Positions 6,868-14,793 of a stretch of DNA of 64,000 nt are shown in pieces. The notes below the pieces were generated by a model that saw nothing but the letters and a program-made list of their open reading frames with translations, did not search any database and was not told where the DNA came from. The first letter of the stretch is position 1; every line of letters begins with the position of its first letter. Source of the stretch: Spirochaetota bacterium (GTDB taxonomy: Bacteria > Spirochaetota > UBA4802 > UBA5550); contig JAFGBT010000006.1 in the NCBI GenBank assembly GCA_016933025.1, positions 91,078 through 155,077 of the forward strand, given 5' to 3'. The translations under genes were made by a program, and so were the position numbers.

Positions 6868-8904
6868 TTATATCCGAGCCGAATCGACAATTTTCATGGC
6901 CTTTCCCTTCAGATCCTGCGCGAAGGGGTCGCCGCTTGCGATCTTCCGCTCCAGCGCGTCCAGGACGTCGTAGTACGAATCCCACCCTGCCCGCTCACGC
7001 TCGTAGATTTCAACGAGCGGGTTCTTCCCCGGTGCATGCGCCCCGAACAAGGCCGAAAGACGCCGAATCCCCTCGTTAAAAAACCGGAGGCCTTCGTCCG
7101 GGGCGGTGTCAAAGAGAGATGCCGCTCTCAGAGTAAATCGAAGGAGCACGATAGTTATCGGTATGCGCGAGATAAAGCAGCCGGTAAAGGGATCAAGCTC
7201 GCACTTGATCCTCTCCATCGGCCAGGGCAGCGCGCGGGCGTACCCGGAGAAAAGGATAGTTCGCGCGTAATCGCCCAGGACCTTGCCGGTCGCCGCGCGC
7301 GCGGCCTGGCCGGCAAAGAGATCTGCATCGTGGCGCATGACAAGCCCGGCCCCATGAGCGTACCGGAGAAAGCCGCGCGCGCCGGCTCGTCCGAGCACGG
7401 AGAGAAGGTACGCCTGGTCCTCCGCCCTGCCGACGCAGGTTGGAGTAAAGGGACGGTATTCGCGGAGGGCTTCCACCAGTATGCCCGTGGTGCCGCCCGT
7501 TACGTGAACCCGCTGGAGCGCCGAAGCGGCGCCGTCGGGCCTGCCGCCCGGAATGTAGCGCGTCATCATCTCGGCCAGGGTGGACAGCGCCTGGGGCACG
7601 GCGCTCCTGAATACAACCTCGTCCCGCGGGGCATCTCCCTCCGGGAAACGGACATCCGGGGTGAAAAGTGAAGCGCCTGCGTCGGCGCGGTTCACCAGGG
7701 AGCCGGCGATCATCCCGAGGTACACGGGATTTCCCCGCGCGTCGACGCCCCGGGCGCCCCAGAGCGGCGTGCGGAAATGGCCAAAGGCCGAGGCGCCCGT
7801 CTCGCGCACCAGCTCCGCCTGGGGGAAGGCCTGGTCCAGATCCATCTTGAAGGTCGCCCTGACCGAAGCCGAAATAAGGACATGCCAGAAGGCAGCGATC
7901 GCCTTGAGAAAGCTGTAGTGCCTCCCGTATTCCCCGTCGACGCCGAACACCTGACGGAGCGCCCCCTCGTCGAAGCTGCCGCAATAGTTCTTCCCCGCCG
8001 GCGCCAGGACTTCGTCGATCATATGCTCCGTATCGTCATCGGTGAAGAGATATACATTGATTCCACACAGTCCCCCGGCCCGGTCCAGTTCGGAACGCGC
8101 CCATGGCCGTGCGGCTGCGCGGAGCGACGGATGGGTAACGGAGGCAGAGAGAACGCAATCGATCACCCCCCCCGCCTCCATGCCGCCGGTCTTCTCTTCG
8201 AAGCGCACGGCCTCCGAGAGGCGCGTGAGGCCATGGATTAACTCGTTGTTCCCCGGAGAGCCTACCGGGATCGGGTGGTCGTACCAGTAACGCTGTTCCT
8301 CGCCGCGCGCGGCATCCACCGCTTTTTTGACGTCCGGATCCATGCCCGGAGCTTCGGGCGCACCCGCCGGCGGGAGCGTCAGCAGGAGATTTGCCGTGAA
8401 CAGGACCTCGCGCTCAGGCGACCTGATCGGCTCCGGGCTCATCTCGGATATCTCAACGATCCGCTTCTCCCTGAGGGCCTCAACCTCAGCGGCCAGGCCC
8501 CCGATGACGCCTTCAGGGAAAAAGAGGGAACGGATACGCCCTGTCAGGTCCGCGCATTCACCCCGGGCCCGGCCTGAGGCGATGTATCCGTGCAGGTCGT
8601 CGCACTGCTCCCGGAATTCGCGGTCCGAGGCAGAGCGCTCCCCCACTTCAGCGAGAACTAAGCCGGCGCTATCCGAGAAAAATCCGGCTGCAGTCCTCTC
8701 CCCCTTTATTCGGTCGAGATACTCTCTGGCATCGGCGTGTCCGCGCGCTGCCGGTCCGGCGAGCACGATAAGGCACGACGCGTTCAGATTCCTGGCCACG
8801 GATAGTTCGTCCGCCTCGCCCGGCCTGAACTGGGTGGCGATGTCGATGCCGGCGGCCGGCCCGATAAGAAATCTAATAATATCCTGGAATTTTTTAATAG
8901 ACAC
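6868..8904 (-). CDS. Large orphan protein with GT-A-like motifs
   Basis: A 678 aa soluble protein without a signal peptide or membrane span. I do not recognise the family with certainty. The middle contains FKMDLDQAFP, which looks like a DxD nucleotide-sugar/metal motif, followed by GHFRTPLWGARG. Later come TGGTTGILVEALREY and CVGRAEDQAYLL, an arrangement reminiscent of GT-A glycosyltransferases with an acceptor-side acidic motif. The N-terminal 150 residues look like a separate Rossmann-like or coiled region. The first codon is GTG at 8904 and the ribosome site is weak. It stands alone, diverging from the HEAT gene and converging with no gap on the thiamine-binding gene. The glycosyltransferase reading is inference only. 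Confidence 0.6.
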   Translation of the reverse strand: MSIKKFQDIIRFLIGPAAGIDIATQFRPGEADELSVARNLNASCLIVLAGPAARGHADAREYLDRIKGERTAAGFFSDSAGLVLAEVGERSASDREFREQCDDLHGYIASGRARGECADLTGRIRSLFFPEGVIGGLAAEVEALREKRIVEISEMSPEPIRSPEREVLFTANLLLTLPPAGAPEAPGMDPDVKKAVDAARGEEQRYWYDHPIPVGSPGNNELIHGLTRLSEAVRFEEKTGGMEAGGVIDCVLSASVTHPSLRAAARPWARSELDRAGGLCGINVYLFTDDDTEHMIDEVLAPAGKNYCGSFDEGALRQVFGVDGEYGRHYSFLKAIAAFWHVLISASVRATFKMDLDQAFPQAELVRETGASAFGHFRTPLWGARGVDARGNPVYLGMIAGSLVNRADAGASLFTPDVRFPEGDAPRDEVVFRSAVPQALSTLAEMMTRYIPGGRPDGAASALQRVHVTGGTTGILVEALREYRPFTPTCVGRAEDQAYLLSVLGRAGARGFLRYAHGAGLVMRHDADLFAGQAARAATGKVLGDYARTILFSGYARALPWPMERIKCELDPFTGCFISRIPITIVLLRFTLRAASLFDTAPDEGLRFFNEGIRRLSALFGAHAPGKNPLVEIYERERAGWDSYYDVLDALERKIASGDPFAQDLKGKAMKIVDSARI

Positions 8905-8963
8905 GGCACACCGATATTCTATTATAATTATGAATCCGTAAAGTAACTACTCTATTATACTAA

Positions 8964-8992
8964 TTGTCAATTCTTAATATCCGATATTAATA
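8964..8992 (+). promoter_or_regulatory. Candidate sigma70 promoter of the HEAT-protein operon
   Basis: TTGTCA (8964-8969), a 17-base spacer, and TTAATA (8987-8992), in the AT-rich divergent gap. The predicted start near 9000 leaves an 18-base leader to the ATG at 9018. Confidence 0.5.
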
Positions 8993-9017
8993 GAAACACG
9001 GACCAAAGGCATAGGCA

Positions 9018-10184
9018 ATGAAAATAAAAAATATATTTCTAATCATGGCTCCAGCACTGGTACTGACAATGGGCAGTTACGCGACCGCCGCCGAGGTCGT
9101 CATAAAGAAAACCACGACCGTAGTCGCGGAGAAGATCGAGAAAAAGAGCCCGGCCGGCAAGGACGCGACGGAGAAAAAAGCGGCCCCGGCAGCCAAAAAG
9201 CAAAAGGAGCCCCAGCAGACCGACGGGCAGAAGGCCGACAGGATCGAGCAGACGCTCGATTTCGGGATACAGGAAGAGCGCGCAAAGGCCGTCAATAAAA
9301 TTTTGATAATAAAGGACCATGCGGTAAAGGCGCGTCTGGTCAGAAAGCTCCTCGACGTGATAAAGGACGAAGAAAACCCGGAGCTTCTCATCAAGTCGTT
9401 CACGGTACTCGGCGAACTCAAGGAAGCTTCGGCGGTGCCGCTCATGACCGAAAAAGTCGACAACCCCAACGAGGACGTGCGGATAGCTGCGGTGTACGGT
9501 CTCAAAAACACCGGCGGGGTCTCGGCAAAGCCGAAACTCATCGAAAAACTGAAGGCACAGTCCCTGGAGGAGAACAACAACTACATCGTCGCGCTCCTGC
9601 AGACCCTGGGGGAATTCAAGGCCGTCGAGCTGATACCCTATGTCAGTGAGGCGCTCGCCGACAGCAAGACGCACGCCGGCGTCAGAGAGGAGCTGGTCCT
9701 CTTTCTCGGCAGGGTCCCGGCACCCGAATCGCGCGAAATCCTCCTGAAGCTCTACAAAGACAATGAAGAGGACATCACCCTCAGGTCATACGCCGTCAAC
9801 TCCCTGTCGAAGCTCGGCATGAACGACGTGGCCGGCGACATCAAGGAGGTCATCGCCGCCATCGACTCGTACGGCTCCAAGAAGCGGAAAAAATATTACA
9901 CCCTCCACCTCTATTCCATAGCGGCCCTGGCCAGGCTCGGCGATCAGGAGGCGGTGCCGAAGCTGATAAACGCCCTCAGGAGCAACAGCGCCGCGGTCAG
10001 ACTGAAGGCCATCAGCATCATAAAAGGATTCAAGGAGAAAAGAACTATTGACATTTTGAAATACAAAATGAAAAATGATCCCAACGCGCGGGTTCGCAGG
10101 GAAGCGAAAAGCGCGCTGAAAGAGATGGGCGTCAACGTCGAGGAGAAAAAGGCAGAACAAAAAAAGAAGGACGCAAAAAAATAA
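9018..10184 (+). CDS. Exported HEAT-repeat protein
   Basis: A 388 aa protein with a signal peptide (basic MKIKN, hydrophobic core to about residue 24, cleavage near YATAA-EV), a charged Lys/Ala/Pro-rich linker (about 30-75), then HEAT-type helical repeats from about residue 80 to 370. Repeat units include EDVRIAAVYGLKNTGG, LRSYAVNSLSKLG, SAAVRLKAISIIKGF and ARVRREAKSALKEMG. The tail is lysine-rich. It is probably a periplasmic scaffold; the partner is unknown. It heads a run of three same-strand genes with a membrane protein and an esterase-like pseudoenzyme. Confidence 0.85.
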   Translation: MKIKNIFLIMAPALVLTMGSYATAAEVVIKKTTTVVAEKIEKKSPAGKDATEKKAAPAAKKQKEPQQTDGQKADRIEQTLDFGIQEERAKAVNKILIIKDHAVKARLVRKLLDVIKDEENPELLIKSFTVLGELKEASAVPLMTEKVDNPNEDVRIAAVYGLKNTGGVSAKPKLIEKLKAQSLEENNNYIVALLQTLGEFKAVELIPYVSEALADSKTHAGVREELVLFLGRVPAPESREILLKLYKDNEEDITLRSYAVNSLSKLGMNDVAGDIKEVIAAIDSYGSKKRKKYYTLHLYSIAALARLGDQEAVPKLINALRSNSAAVRLKAISIIKGFKEKRTIDILKYKMKNDPNARVRREAKSALKEMGVNVEEKKAEQKKKDAKK

Positions 10185-10235
10185 CGGATTCCGGTCCGGC
10201 CGCGCCGGCGGCCGGAGGCGCAGTCAGGACCTGGC

Positions 10236-10652
10236 ATGAACAACGAAAATCTCTACGAGAAAAGAAGGCTGAGGGACCGCTTCAGGGACATCGTGACCCT
10301 TGCGCTCTTCACCCTTGCCGTCGCCGTGATATCCGCGGTCATCATGAACCTCCTGATCTACCCGGTAACCGTGTTCGCAGTGCGGAACAGGCCGGCATTC
10401 AACTTCATCGTCACGGACCTCTCCATAGTAGCACTGGCCGCACTCCTCGCAACCATGCTCGCACTCAAGGTCCACCGCCTCAGAAAAGAGGGGCTCGTCG
10501 CGAAGGAGATCGCCCTCTATCTCGTGCGGAGGCCCTTTTACTATCTGTCGATATTCTTCTTCTTCCTCGTCGCCACATCGGCGCTCCTGTTCCTCCTCTA
10601 CGTCCTGCTCAGCAGCAACTATTATCTATTATACAGGATGTCCGGGAACTAA
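10236..10652 (+). CDS. Small integral membrane protein
   Basis: A 138 aa protein with a charged N-terminus (NENLYEKRRLRDRFRD) and three strongly hydrophobic segments: about residues 20-45, 52-72 and 95-127, the last possibly two spans. I recognise no named family. It lies 51 bases after the HEAT protein and 5 bases before the AXE1-like gene, so co-transcription is likely. It could anchor or energise the exported HEAT protein, but nothing in the sequence proves this. Confidence 0.75.
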   Translation: MNNENLYEKRRLRDRFRDIVTLALFTLAVAVISAVIMNLLIYPVTVFAVRNRPAFNFIVTDLSIVALAALLATMLALKVHRLRKEGLVAKEIALYLVRRPFYYLSIFFFFLVATSALLFLLYVLLSSNYYLLYRMSGN

Positions 10653-10657
10653 CGCCC

Positions 10658-11599
10658 ATGCCCCTCAGCAATTTCGATAAATACTACTTGAACCTCCCTC
10701 CCCTCGACAGGAAAAACGACTTCGATCAGTTCTGGGAAAAAGCCGTGGCCGCGGCGAAACGGCACTCGCTCGACGCAGAGCTGACGAAAAACGGGCGCCG
10801 GTCATCGAGTCGCTTTACCGTATACGACGTATCCTACCGGGGTTTTACCGGGACAGAAGTGACGGGCGAACTCCTGGTGCCCCGCGGTAAGAAGAAGCCG
10901 AAAGTCATAATTTACCTGCACGACTACAACAGCTTCCCCCAGCACCCCCAGCAGCACCTCGATGAATCCGCCGCGTACCTGTTCGCCACCATGCGCGGCC
11001 ACGGTAACATCACCAAGCCCGCGGAGGGCGAGGAGAAGCAGGCGACCCCCGGCTATATGATAGAGAACATCCTGGACCGCGACACCTACTACGTCAAGGC
11101 GGTCTACATCGACCTCCTCCGGTCGGTGGACATGCTGCGCCTGGTCCCGGCCATCAACTGCAGCGCCATCGGCGTCATGGGCAAGGGTCTCGGCGCCGCG
11201 GCCGCGGTCTTTACCGCCGCCTATTCGGACCGCGTCGCAGCCCTGGCTCTCGACACCCCGGCCTTCTGTCACCTGTCGCAGAGCCAGAATATCGCAAAGA
11301 GCGACGCCACCGCCGAAATCAACGAATTCGTCGCAACGGTCAGGGGTAAAAAGAAACAGATCAAGGAGAATCTTTCCTATTTCGACGCCATGAATTTCTC
11401 GAACAAGATCGCCTGCCCGGTCATGGCGACCGTCGGATTCAGGGACGCGATATCCCCGCCGGAGTGCATATTCAGCCTGTTCAACCATCTTCAGTGCGAA
11501 AAGACCATTGAGGTCTACCCTGAAGAGGGGAACACCGCGGGAGGGGCCGCTCAATTCAAGAAATTCATCACCTGGCTCGTTGAGCAAATTAATAAGTAG
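10658..11599 (+). CDS. Acetyl xylan esterase (AXE1)-like protein, catalytically degenerate
   Basis: A 313 aa alpha/beta hydrolase of the AXE1/cephalosporin-deacetylase family. Family landmarks are the opening LPPLDRKNDFDQFWEKAV, the oxyanion region IIYLHDYNS, the ILDRDTYYVKAVYIDLLRSVD block, LSYFDAMNFSNKIACPV, and the acid motif GFRDAISPP (Asp263). The nucleophile elbow, GGSQGG in active members, reads MGKGLG here with Gly at the serine position (about 177), and the histidine region (GHE in active members) reads EGNTAGG with Asn292. Ser and His are therefore both missing while the fold looks intact. It is probably a pseudoenzyme with a binding or structural role next to the membrane and HEAT proteins. 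Confidence 0.85.
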   Translation: MPLSNFDKYYLNLPPLDRKNDFDQFWEKAVAAAKRHSLDAELTKNGRRSSSRFTVYDVSYRGFTGTEVTGELLVPRGKKKPKVIIYLHDYNSFPQHPQQHLDESAAYLFATMRGHGNITKPAEGEEKQATPGYMIENILDRDTYYVKAVYIDLLRSVDMLRLVPAINCSAIGVMGKGLGAAAAVFTAAYSDRVAALALDTPAFCHLSQSQNIAKSDATAEINEFVATVRGKKKQIKENLSYFDAMNFSNKIACPVMATVGFRDAISPPECIFSLFNHLQCEKTIEVYPEEGNTAGGAAQFKKFITWLVEQINK

Positions 11600-11895
11600 T
11601 ATACACGATTGTGGATAATAATCACGGAGTGCAGGGTCGAAGCCCCTTTGGAAAATAAATAATCACAAGCCGTTTCGCGAATCAAGTCCGCACGGGTCGG
11701 TTTCTTGGCTGGCCCGCGCGTCAATACCTCCCCCTTCGCTATACATCTCACTCATGCAGAATAAATTACAATCCACCACAAGTTCTGCTTGATTAATTAT
11801 CGCGATTTTAAAATATAACTCAAAATCGGGATAAAAAAGTCTAACACCTATAGCAACCAGTTCGTCCACCACATCATATACATTCCGGAGGGCAT
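11600..11895. other. Gene-free stretch of about 300 bases
   Basis: An AT-leaning spacer between the esterase-like gene and the next membrane protein. Minus-strand frames of 66 and 90 codons cross it, but they lack ribosome sites, carry odd amino-acid composition and overlap the following gene, so I call no gene. I see no strong promoter or terminator. Confidence 0.4.
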
Positions 11896-12240
11896 ATGGC
11901 TGAAATAAAAAACAGAAGACGCGGGCCCGACACAATGACCAGGTCGATTACAACCTTCAGCATCTTTTCCTGGATCATCATCATCGCGGCATTGATCTTC
12001 TTCCAAATGACCGGCAGGATATCGGGCAGTTATAATACCATTCGCTCCACATTCTTCAGCTTCGAAACCGGGGTGATGATCGCGAAGGCCCTGCTGTTTC
12101 TCAATATCCTTCTCTGCATCATGGGCATGTTCATCAACATGGCGCGGAACAAGCGGAAGACCGACCGATTCCGCGTATCGCTGATCGTGTCATTCATCAT
12201 TTCCCTCGCGGGATTTATTTTAATGGTGGTGTTCTTTTAA
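11896..12240 (+). CDS. Small three-span membrane protein
   Basis: A 114 aa protein with a basic N-terminus (KNRRRGPDTMTR) followed by hydrophobic segments at about residues 22-40, 56-80 and 92-114. Short charged linkers (NMARNKRKTDRFR) give a clear topology. It ends inside the last span. GGAGGG lies just upstream of the ATG, although closer than usual (3-4 bases); an internal ATG at residue 14 is an alternative. No family recognised. Confidence 0.7.
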   Translation: MAEIKNRRRGPDTMTRSITTFSIFSWIIIIAALIFFQMTGRISGSYNTIRSTFFSFETGVMIAKALLFLNILLCIMGMFINMARNKRKTDRFRVSLIVSFIISLAGFILMVVFF

Positions 12241-12456
12241 TATCGGTCTACGCGGAATGGCGCCGGCGTTATCACGACATTTTACTTATCTGTACTGACA
12301 ATCGGATACGCGTCGCCAGAACCTCACGTGAGCATCGGGAAAAGATCCAGCGTATCCCCACTCGATTCTTTCGCGATCCCCGGCTACGAGGAATCGGCGC
12401 ATTGTTTGCGCTGAAACGAGTAGGATGAAGGAGCGGGACAATACCTTTTCATTCCC

Positions 12457-12534
12457 TCATTGACGGGGGAGCGCTACCCTGACCGTCGTTCCCCCGCCCG
12501 GCGTGCTTTCGATCCCGATGGAGCCGCTATGGAG
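12457..12534 (-). pseudogene. Histidine-kinase C-terminal remnant
   Basis: About 25 codons ending in TGA read LHSGSIGIESTPGGGTTVRV followed by ALPRQ. This is the typical G2-box/end of a HATPase_c domain (compare HGGSIGVESEPGKGTTFRVTLP). No upstream kinase sequence is joined to it in any frame: the frame runs back into the end of the small lipoprotein gene at 12527-12805, which it overlaps slightly. It is most likely the 3' stump of a kinase gene left by a deletion or insertion. Confidence 0.6.
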
Positions 12535-12805
12535 CCTGGCATTCACCTTGGCCATTGACGGACACGCACACCTGGCCGGTTGCACTGCAATCTTGAACGT
12601 TATCCCACCGGTTGAAGGGCACGGCAGATACGCACTCTTGCAATACGTCTCCCTCACACCGGGTCCATGTTTTCACACAATCATGGGCGGTCTTGATCTG
12701 GAAGAACAGTTCAGCGTTATCTTTTGCCGACCATTCGTCGTCCTGATAATCACAAGACGCAAGCGCTATAAGTAACATTATAATTACAAATAATATCCTT
12801 TTCAT
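12527..12805 (-). CDS. Small cysteine-rich lipoprotein
   Basis: A 92 aa predicted lipoprotein: MKRILFVIIMLLIALASC is a compact signal with lipobox LASC, so the mature protein starts at Cys18. The mature part has a cluster of Cys residues (HDCVKTWTRCEGDVLQECVS...DCSATGQVCVSVNGQGEC) that resembles small disulfide-bonded domains. No function is recognised. Its 3' end abuts a kinase remnant, so the present C-terminus may have been altered by the same rearrangement. Confidence 0.75.
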   Translation of the reverse strand: MKRILFVIIMLLIALASCDYQDDEWSAKDNAELFFQIKTAHDCVKTWTRCEGDVLQECVSAVPFNRWDNVQDCSATGQVCVSVNGQGECQAP

Positions 12806-12925
12806 AATATAATTATATCTATAGCCTCTTTTTTATTTTCAAATTGAGACTTGAATTCAATAACCACATATGCACCGTCAGGCGCCCCGCCGCCGTCCCG
12901 CCGTCTTCGGCACGGCGCATGCCCC

Positions 12926-13438
12926 CTATTTTGCAACGACCTTCTCGACGCAGATGCCGTCCATCGGGATCCTCCGGTCGACGATGAGCCGGCCCCCTGA
13001 ACTCTCGACCAGGCTGGCGTCAAGCTCCATGGTTATCCTGCAGGCCTCGAGGTGCTCCGGCTCGCAGTGTCCCGCCGGACATGTTCTGATGTTATACAGC
13101 TTCGACTCGGGGGAGAGGGTCTGGAAATCATACTCCGCCCCGATGAGCCTGAGAAAAACCTCCCAGTTCCACACGGCGTTTTCATACGACGGCTCCCTCC
13201 GGAATCCGAGAAACGACAGTCTGGGCAACAGCCTCCCCAGCGCCCGGTTTGCCGAACCGACCGCCTTTCCCATGCCGGGTATCTGCACGGCGGCGCGAAA
13301 AAAAATCCCCCACAATGGAATCGTCTTCGCGATAATCCCCCGGGAACTGCCTTCGGATTTCATGCAATTAATCCCCCACTCTGTTGTTTCTACTAACACT
13401 CCCGATTTCAAGCGAGCTGTCCAGTACATTTTACGCAA
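12926..13438 (-). CDS. Unknown protein with Cys-rich C-terminal domain
   Basis: 170 aa from the ATG at 13438. An internal ATG at 13363 (145 aa, start MKSEGSSRG) has a better GGGGGA site eight bases upstream and may be the true start. The C-terminal half, CPAGHCEPEHLEACRITMEL...GGRLIVDRRIPMDGICVEKV, has regularly placed Cys residues. It is faintly reminiscent of small-molecule-binding domains of the L-2-amino-thiazoline-4-carboxylate hydrolase-like group, but I would not assign it. A moderately hydrophobic patch (PLWGIFFRAAVQI) could contact membrane. Confidence 0.6.
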   Translation of the reverse strand: MRKMYWTARLKSGVLVETTEWGINCMKSEGSSRGIIAKTIPLWGIFFRAAVQIPGMGKAVGSANRALGRLLPRLSFLGFRREPSYENAVWNWEVFLRLIGAEYDFQTLSPESKLYNIRTCPAGHCEPEHLEACRITMELDASLVESSGGRLIVDRRIPMDGICVEKVVAK

Positions 13439-13579
13439 CGGGCACAGCCCCTTCTCATGTCCGCGTGCCGGGAAATAACTTTAGCATGATTTTCCGGAAA
13501 TGAATGGACAGTCACGGCTGCGTGTTGTATGATATGGCGTCATACAGGAAATACTCACAATGCAGCAGGAGGCCTTCTC

Positions 13580-14500
13580 ATGAAAAAAATCATGTTCGCA
13601 GCCCTTGCGGTCTGCCTCTTCATTACGGTCGCACCCGCCCCGTCGCGCGCGGTCGAAATTGGCTTCGGTATAAACGGCATGTACGACATATGGCTCCCCG
13701 CCTTCAAGAAGCTCCACACCGGGGAGACCTGCGGACTCATCGGGAAAGAGATCAAGAGCGACGACGACGGCTCCCTGATGCTGGGGCCGGAGCTCGGCTT
13801 CTACACCGAGGAGTGGAAAGTGAACTTCGCGGTGCACTTCGGCGTCACCAGGAACGCCCTCTCTTATTCTTCGCTGGTATGGGACATCACCGTATGGCAC
13901 TTCATTCCCGGCCTTCCATTTAACCCTTACATAGCGATCGGGGACGAGGACACGCGCCGCTACGACGCAGATATCAAAATCGCAAAGAGGCTGAACAACT
14001 ACTTCAACCTGAACTTCGGCGCGCGTTTTAACTACGGCACGGGCGAGGGGTCGCAGTTCCGCCTGTATCCGCTGGCCGGGCCGTGGCTGAACCTCGGCGG
14101 GGACGAGTACCACTTCTGGCAAGTGGGCCCGGAGGTCGGCATCGGATTCAACTATACGGTCAAGGGATTTACCGTCTTTCTCGACGTCAACGGGCTGATC
14201 AACGGCGGTAACAACTATCTCGAGCGCAGACTCATACGCCCCGGGCTCTGGCCGTTCCTGATCCCCTTTGAATACGAGACGGACCTCCTCGGCTTCGGTT
14301 TTGACACTGACATCGGGGTCAACTACTACATCGAACCGGCCCATATGCTGATCGGCATCGGATTCCGCTGGGTCGGGGTCGTGTGCGCATCATTATCCGA
14401 CGACGGCTCCGTCCTCGACCTGACCCACGACGACGGCTGGATCTCAGGTGAGTGGGACCACTTCTACGGGTTCACCTTCAACGTGGGGTTCAGGTTTTAA
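13580..14500 (+). CDS. Outer-membrane beta-barrel-like protein
   Basis: 306 aa from the ATG at 13580, chosen because AGGAGG lies 7-8 bases upstream and a signal peptide follows directly (MKKIMFAALAVCLFITVAPA, cleavage near SRA-VE). The mature part alternates aromatic and polar residues in short strands (FNLNFGARFNYGTG, EVGIGFNYTVKGFTVFLDVNG, HMLIGIGFRW) and ends in a terminal Phe (FTFNVGFRF), the usual barrel-assembly signal. Cargo and function are unknown. Confidence 0.82.
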   Translation: MKKIMFAALAVCLFITVAPAPSRAVEIGFGINGMYDIWLPAFKKLHTGETCGLIGKEIKSDDDGSLMLGPELGFYTEEWKVNFAVHFGVTRNALSYSSLVWDITVWHFIPGLPFNPYIAIGDEDTRRYDADIKIAKRLNNYFNLNFGARFNYGTGEGSQFRLYPLAGPWLNLGGDEYHFWQVGPEVGIGFNYTVKGFTVFLDVNGLINGGNNYLERRLIRPGLWPFLIPFEYETDLLGFGFDTDIGVNYYIEPAHMLIGIGFRWVGVVCASLSDDGSVLDLTHDDGWISGEWDHFYGFTFNVGFRF

Positions 14501-14526
14501 GCGGGGATTCGAATTCAAGCTCCCGT

Positions 14527-14550
14527 AGGCGGGGATGCACATCCTCGCCT
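14527..14550. terminator. GC-rich hairpin between convergent genes
   Basis: AGGCGGGGAT (14527-14536), loop GCAC, ATCCTCGCCT (14541-14550). It lies between the ends of the beta-barrel gene (+) and the small membrane protein (-), a terminator position for both, but has no T-run. It is a member of the AGGCG...CGCCT palindrome family. Confidence 0.5.
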
Positions 14551-14572
14551 TCGGGGACGTATAAGCTATCTG

Positions 14573-14743
14573 TCATTTCTTAGAGATAACGAACAGAATC
14601 AGGCCCGCGCCCAGCACGATCAGGGTAATGGGGCACGGAAGCGGCAGACCGAGGGGATTCGGCTTCCCCAGGATCATGAGGATGGAGTCAACTATCAGCA
14701 GAACGCCGGATACAACGAAACAGGCCTTTGCAATTTTTAACAT
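14573..14743 (-). CDS. 56-residue two-span membrane protein
   Basis: An open frame of 56 codons beginning MLKIAKACFVVSGVLLIVD and ending in GAGLILFVISKK. GGGAGG is at good spacing before the ATG at 14743. Two hydrophobic segments (about residues 5-24 and 36-53) are separated by a Pro/Gly-rich loop (LGKPNPLGLPLPCP). The ribosome site, the amphipathic design and the terminator-like hairpin behind it support a real small protein. Its role is unknown. Confidence 0.65.
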   Translation of the reverse strand: MLKIAKACFVVSGVLLIVDSILMILGKPNPLGLPLPCPITLIVLGAGLILFVISKK

Positions 14744-14793
14744 GTTAAACCTCCCGTTACCATCTATGACGTTACTCCACTAATCTGGATTAT

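Noticed and set aside
11663..11935. 90-codon minus-strand frame
   Set aside because: It overlaps the start of the plus-strand membrane gene, has no ribosome site and resembles no family.
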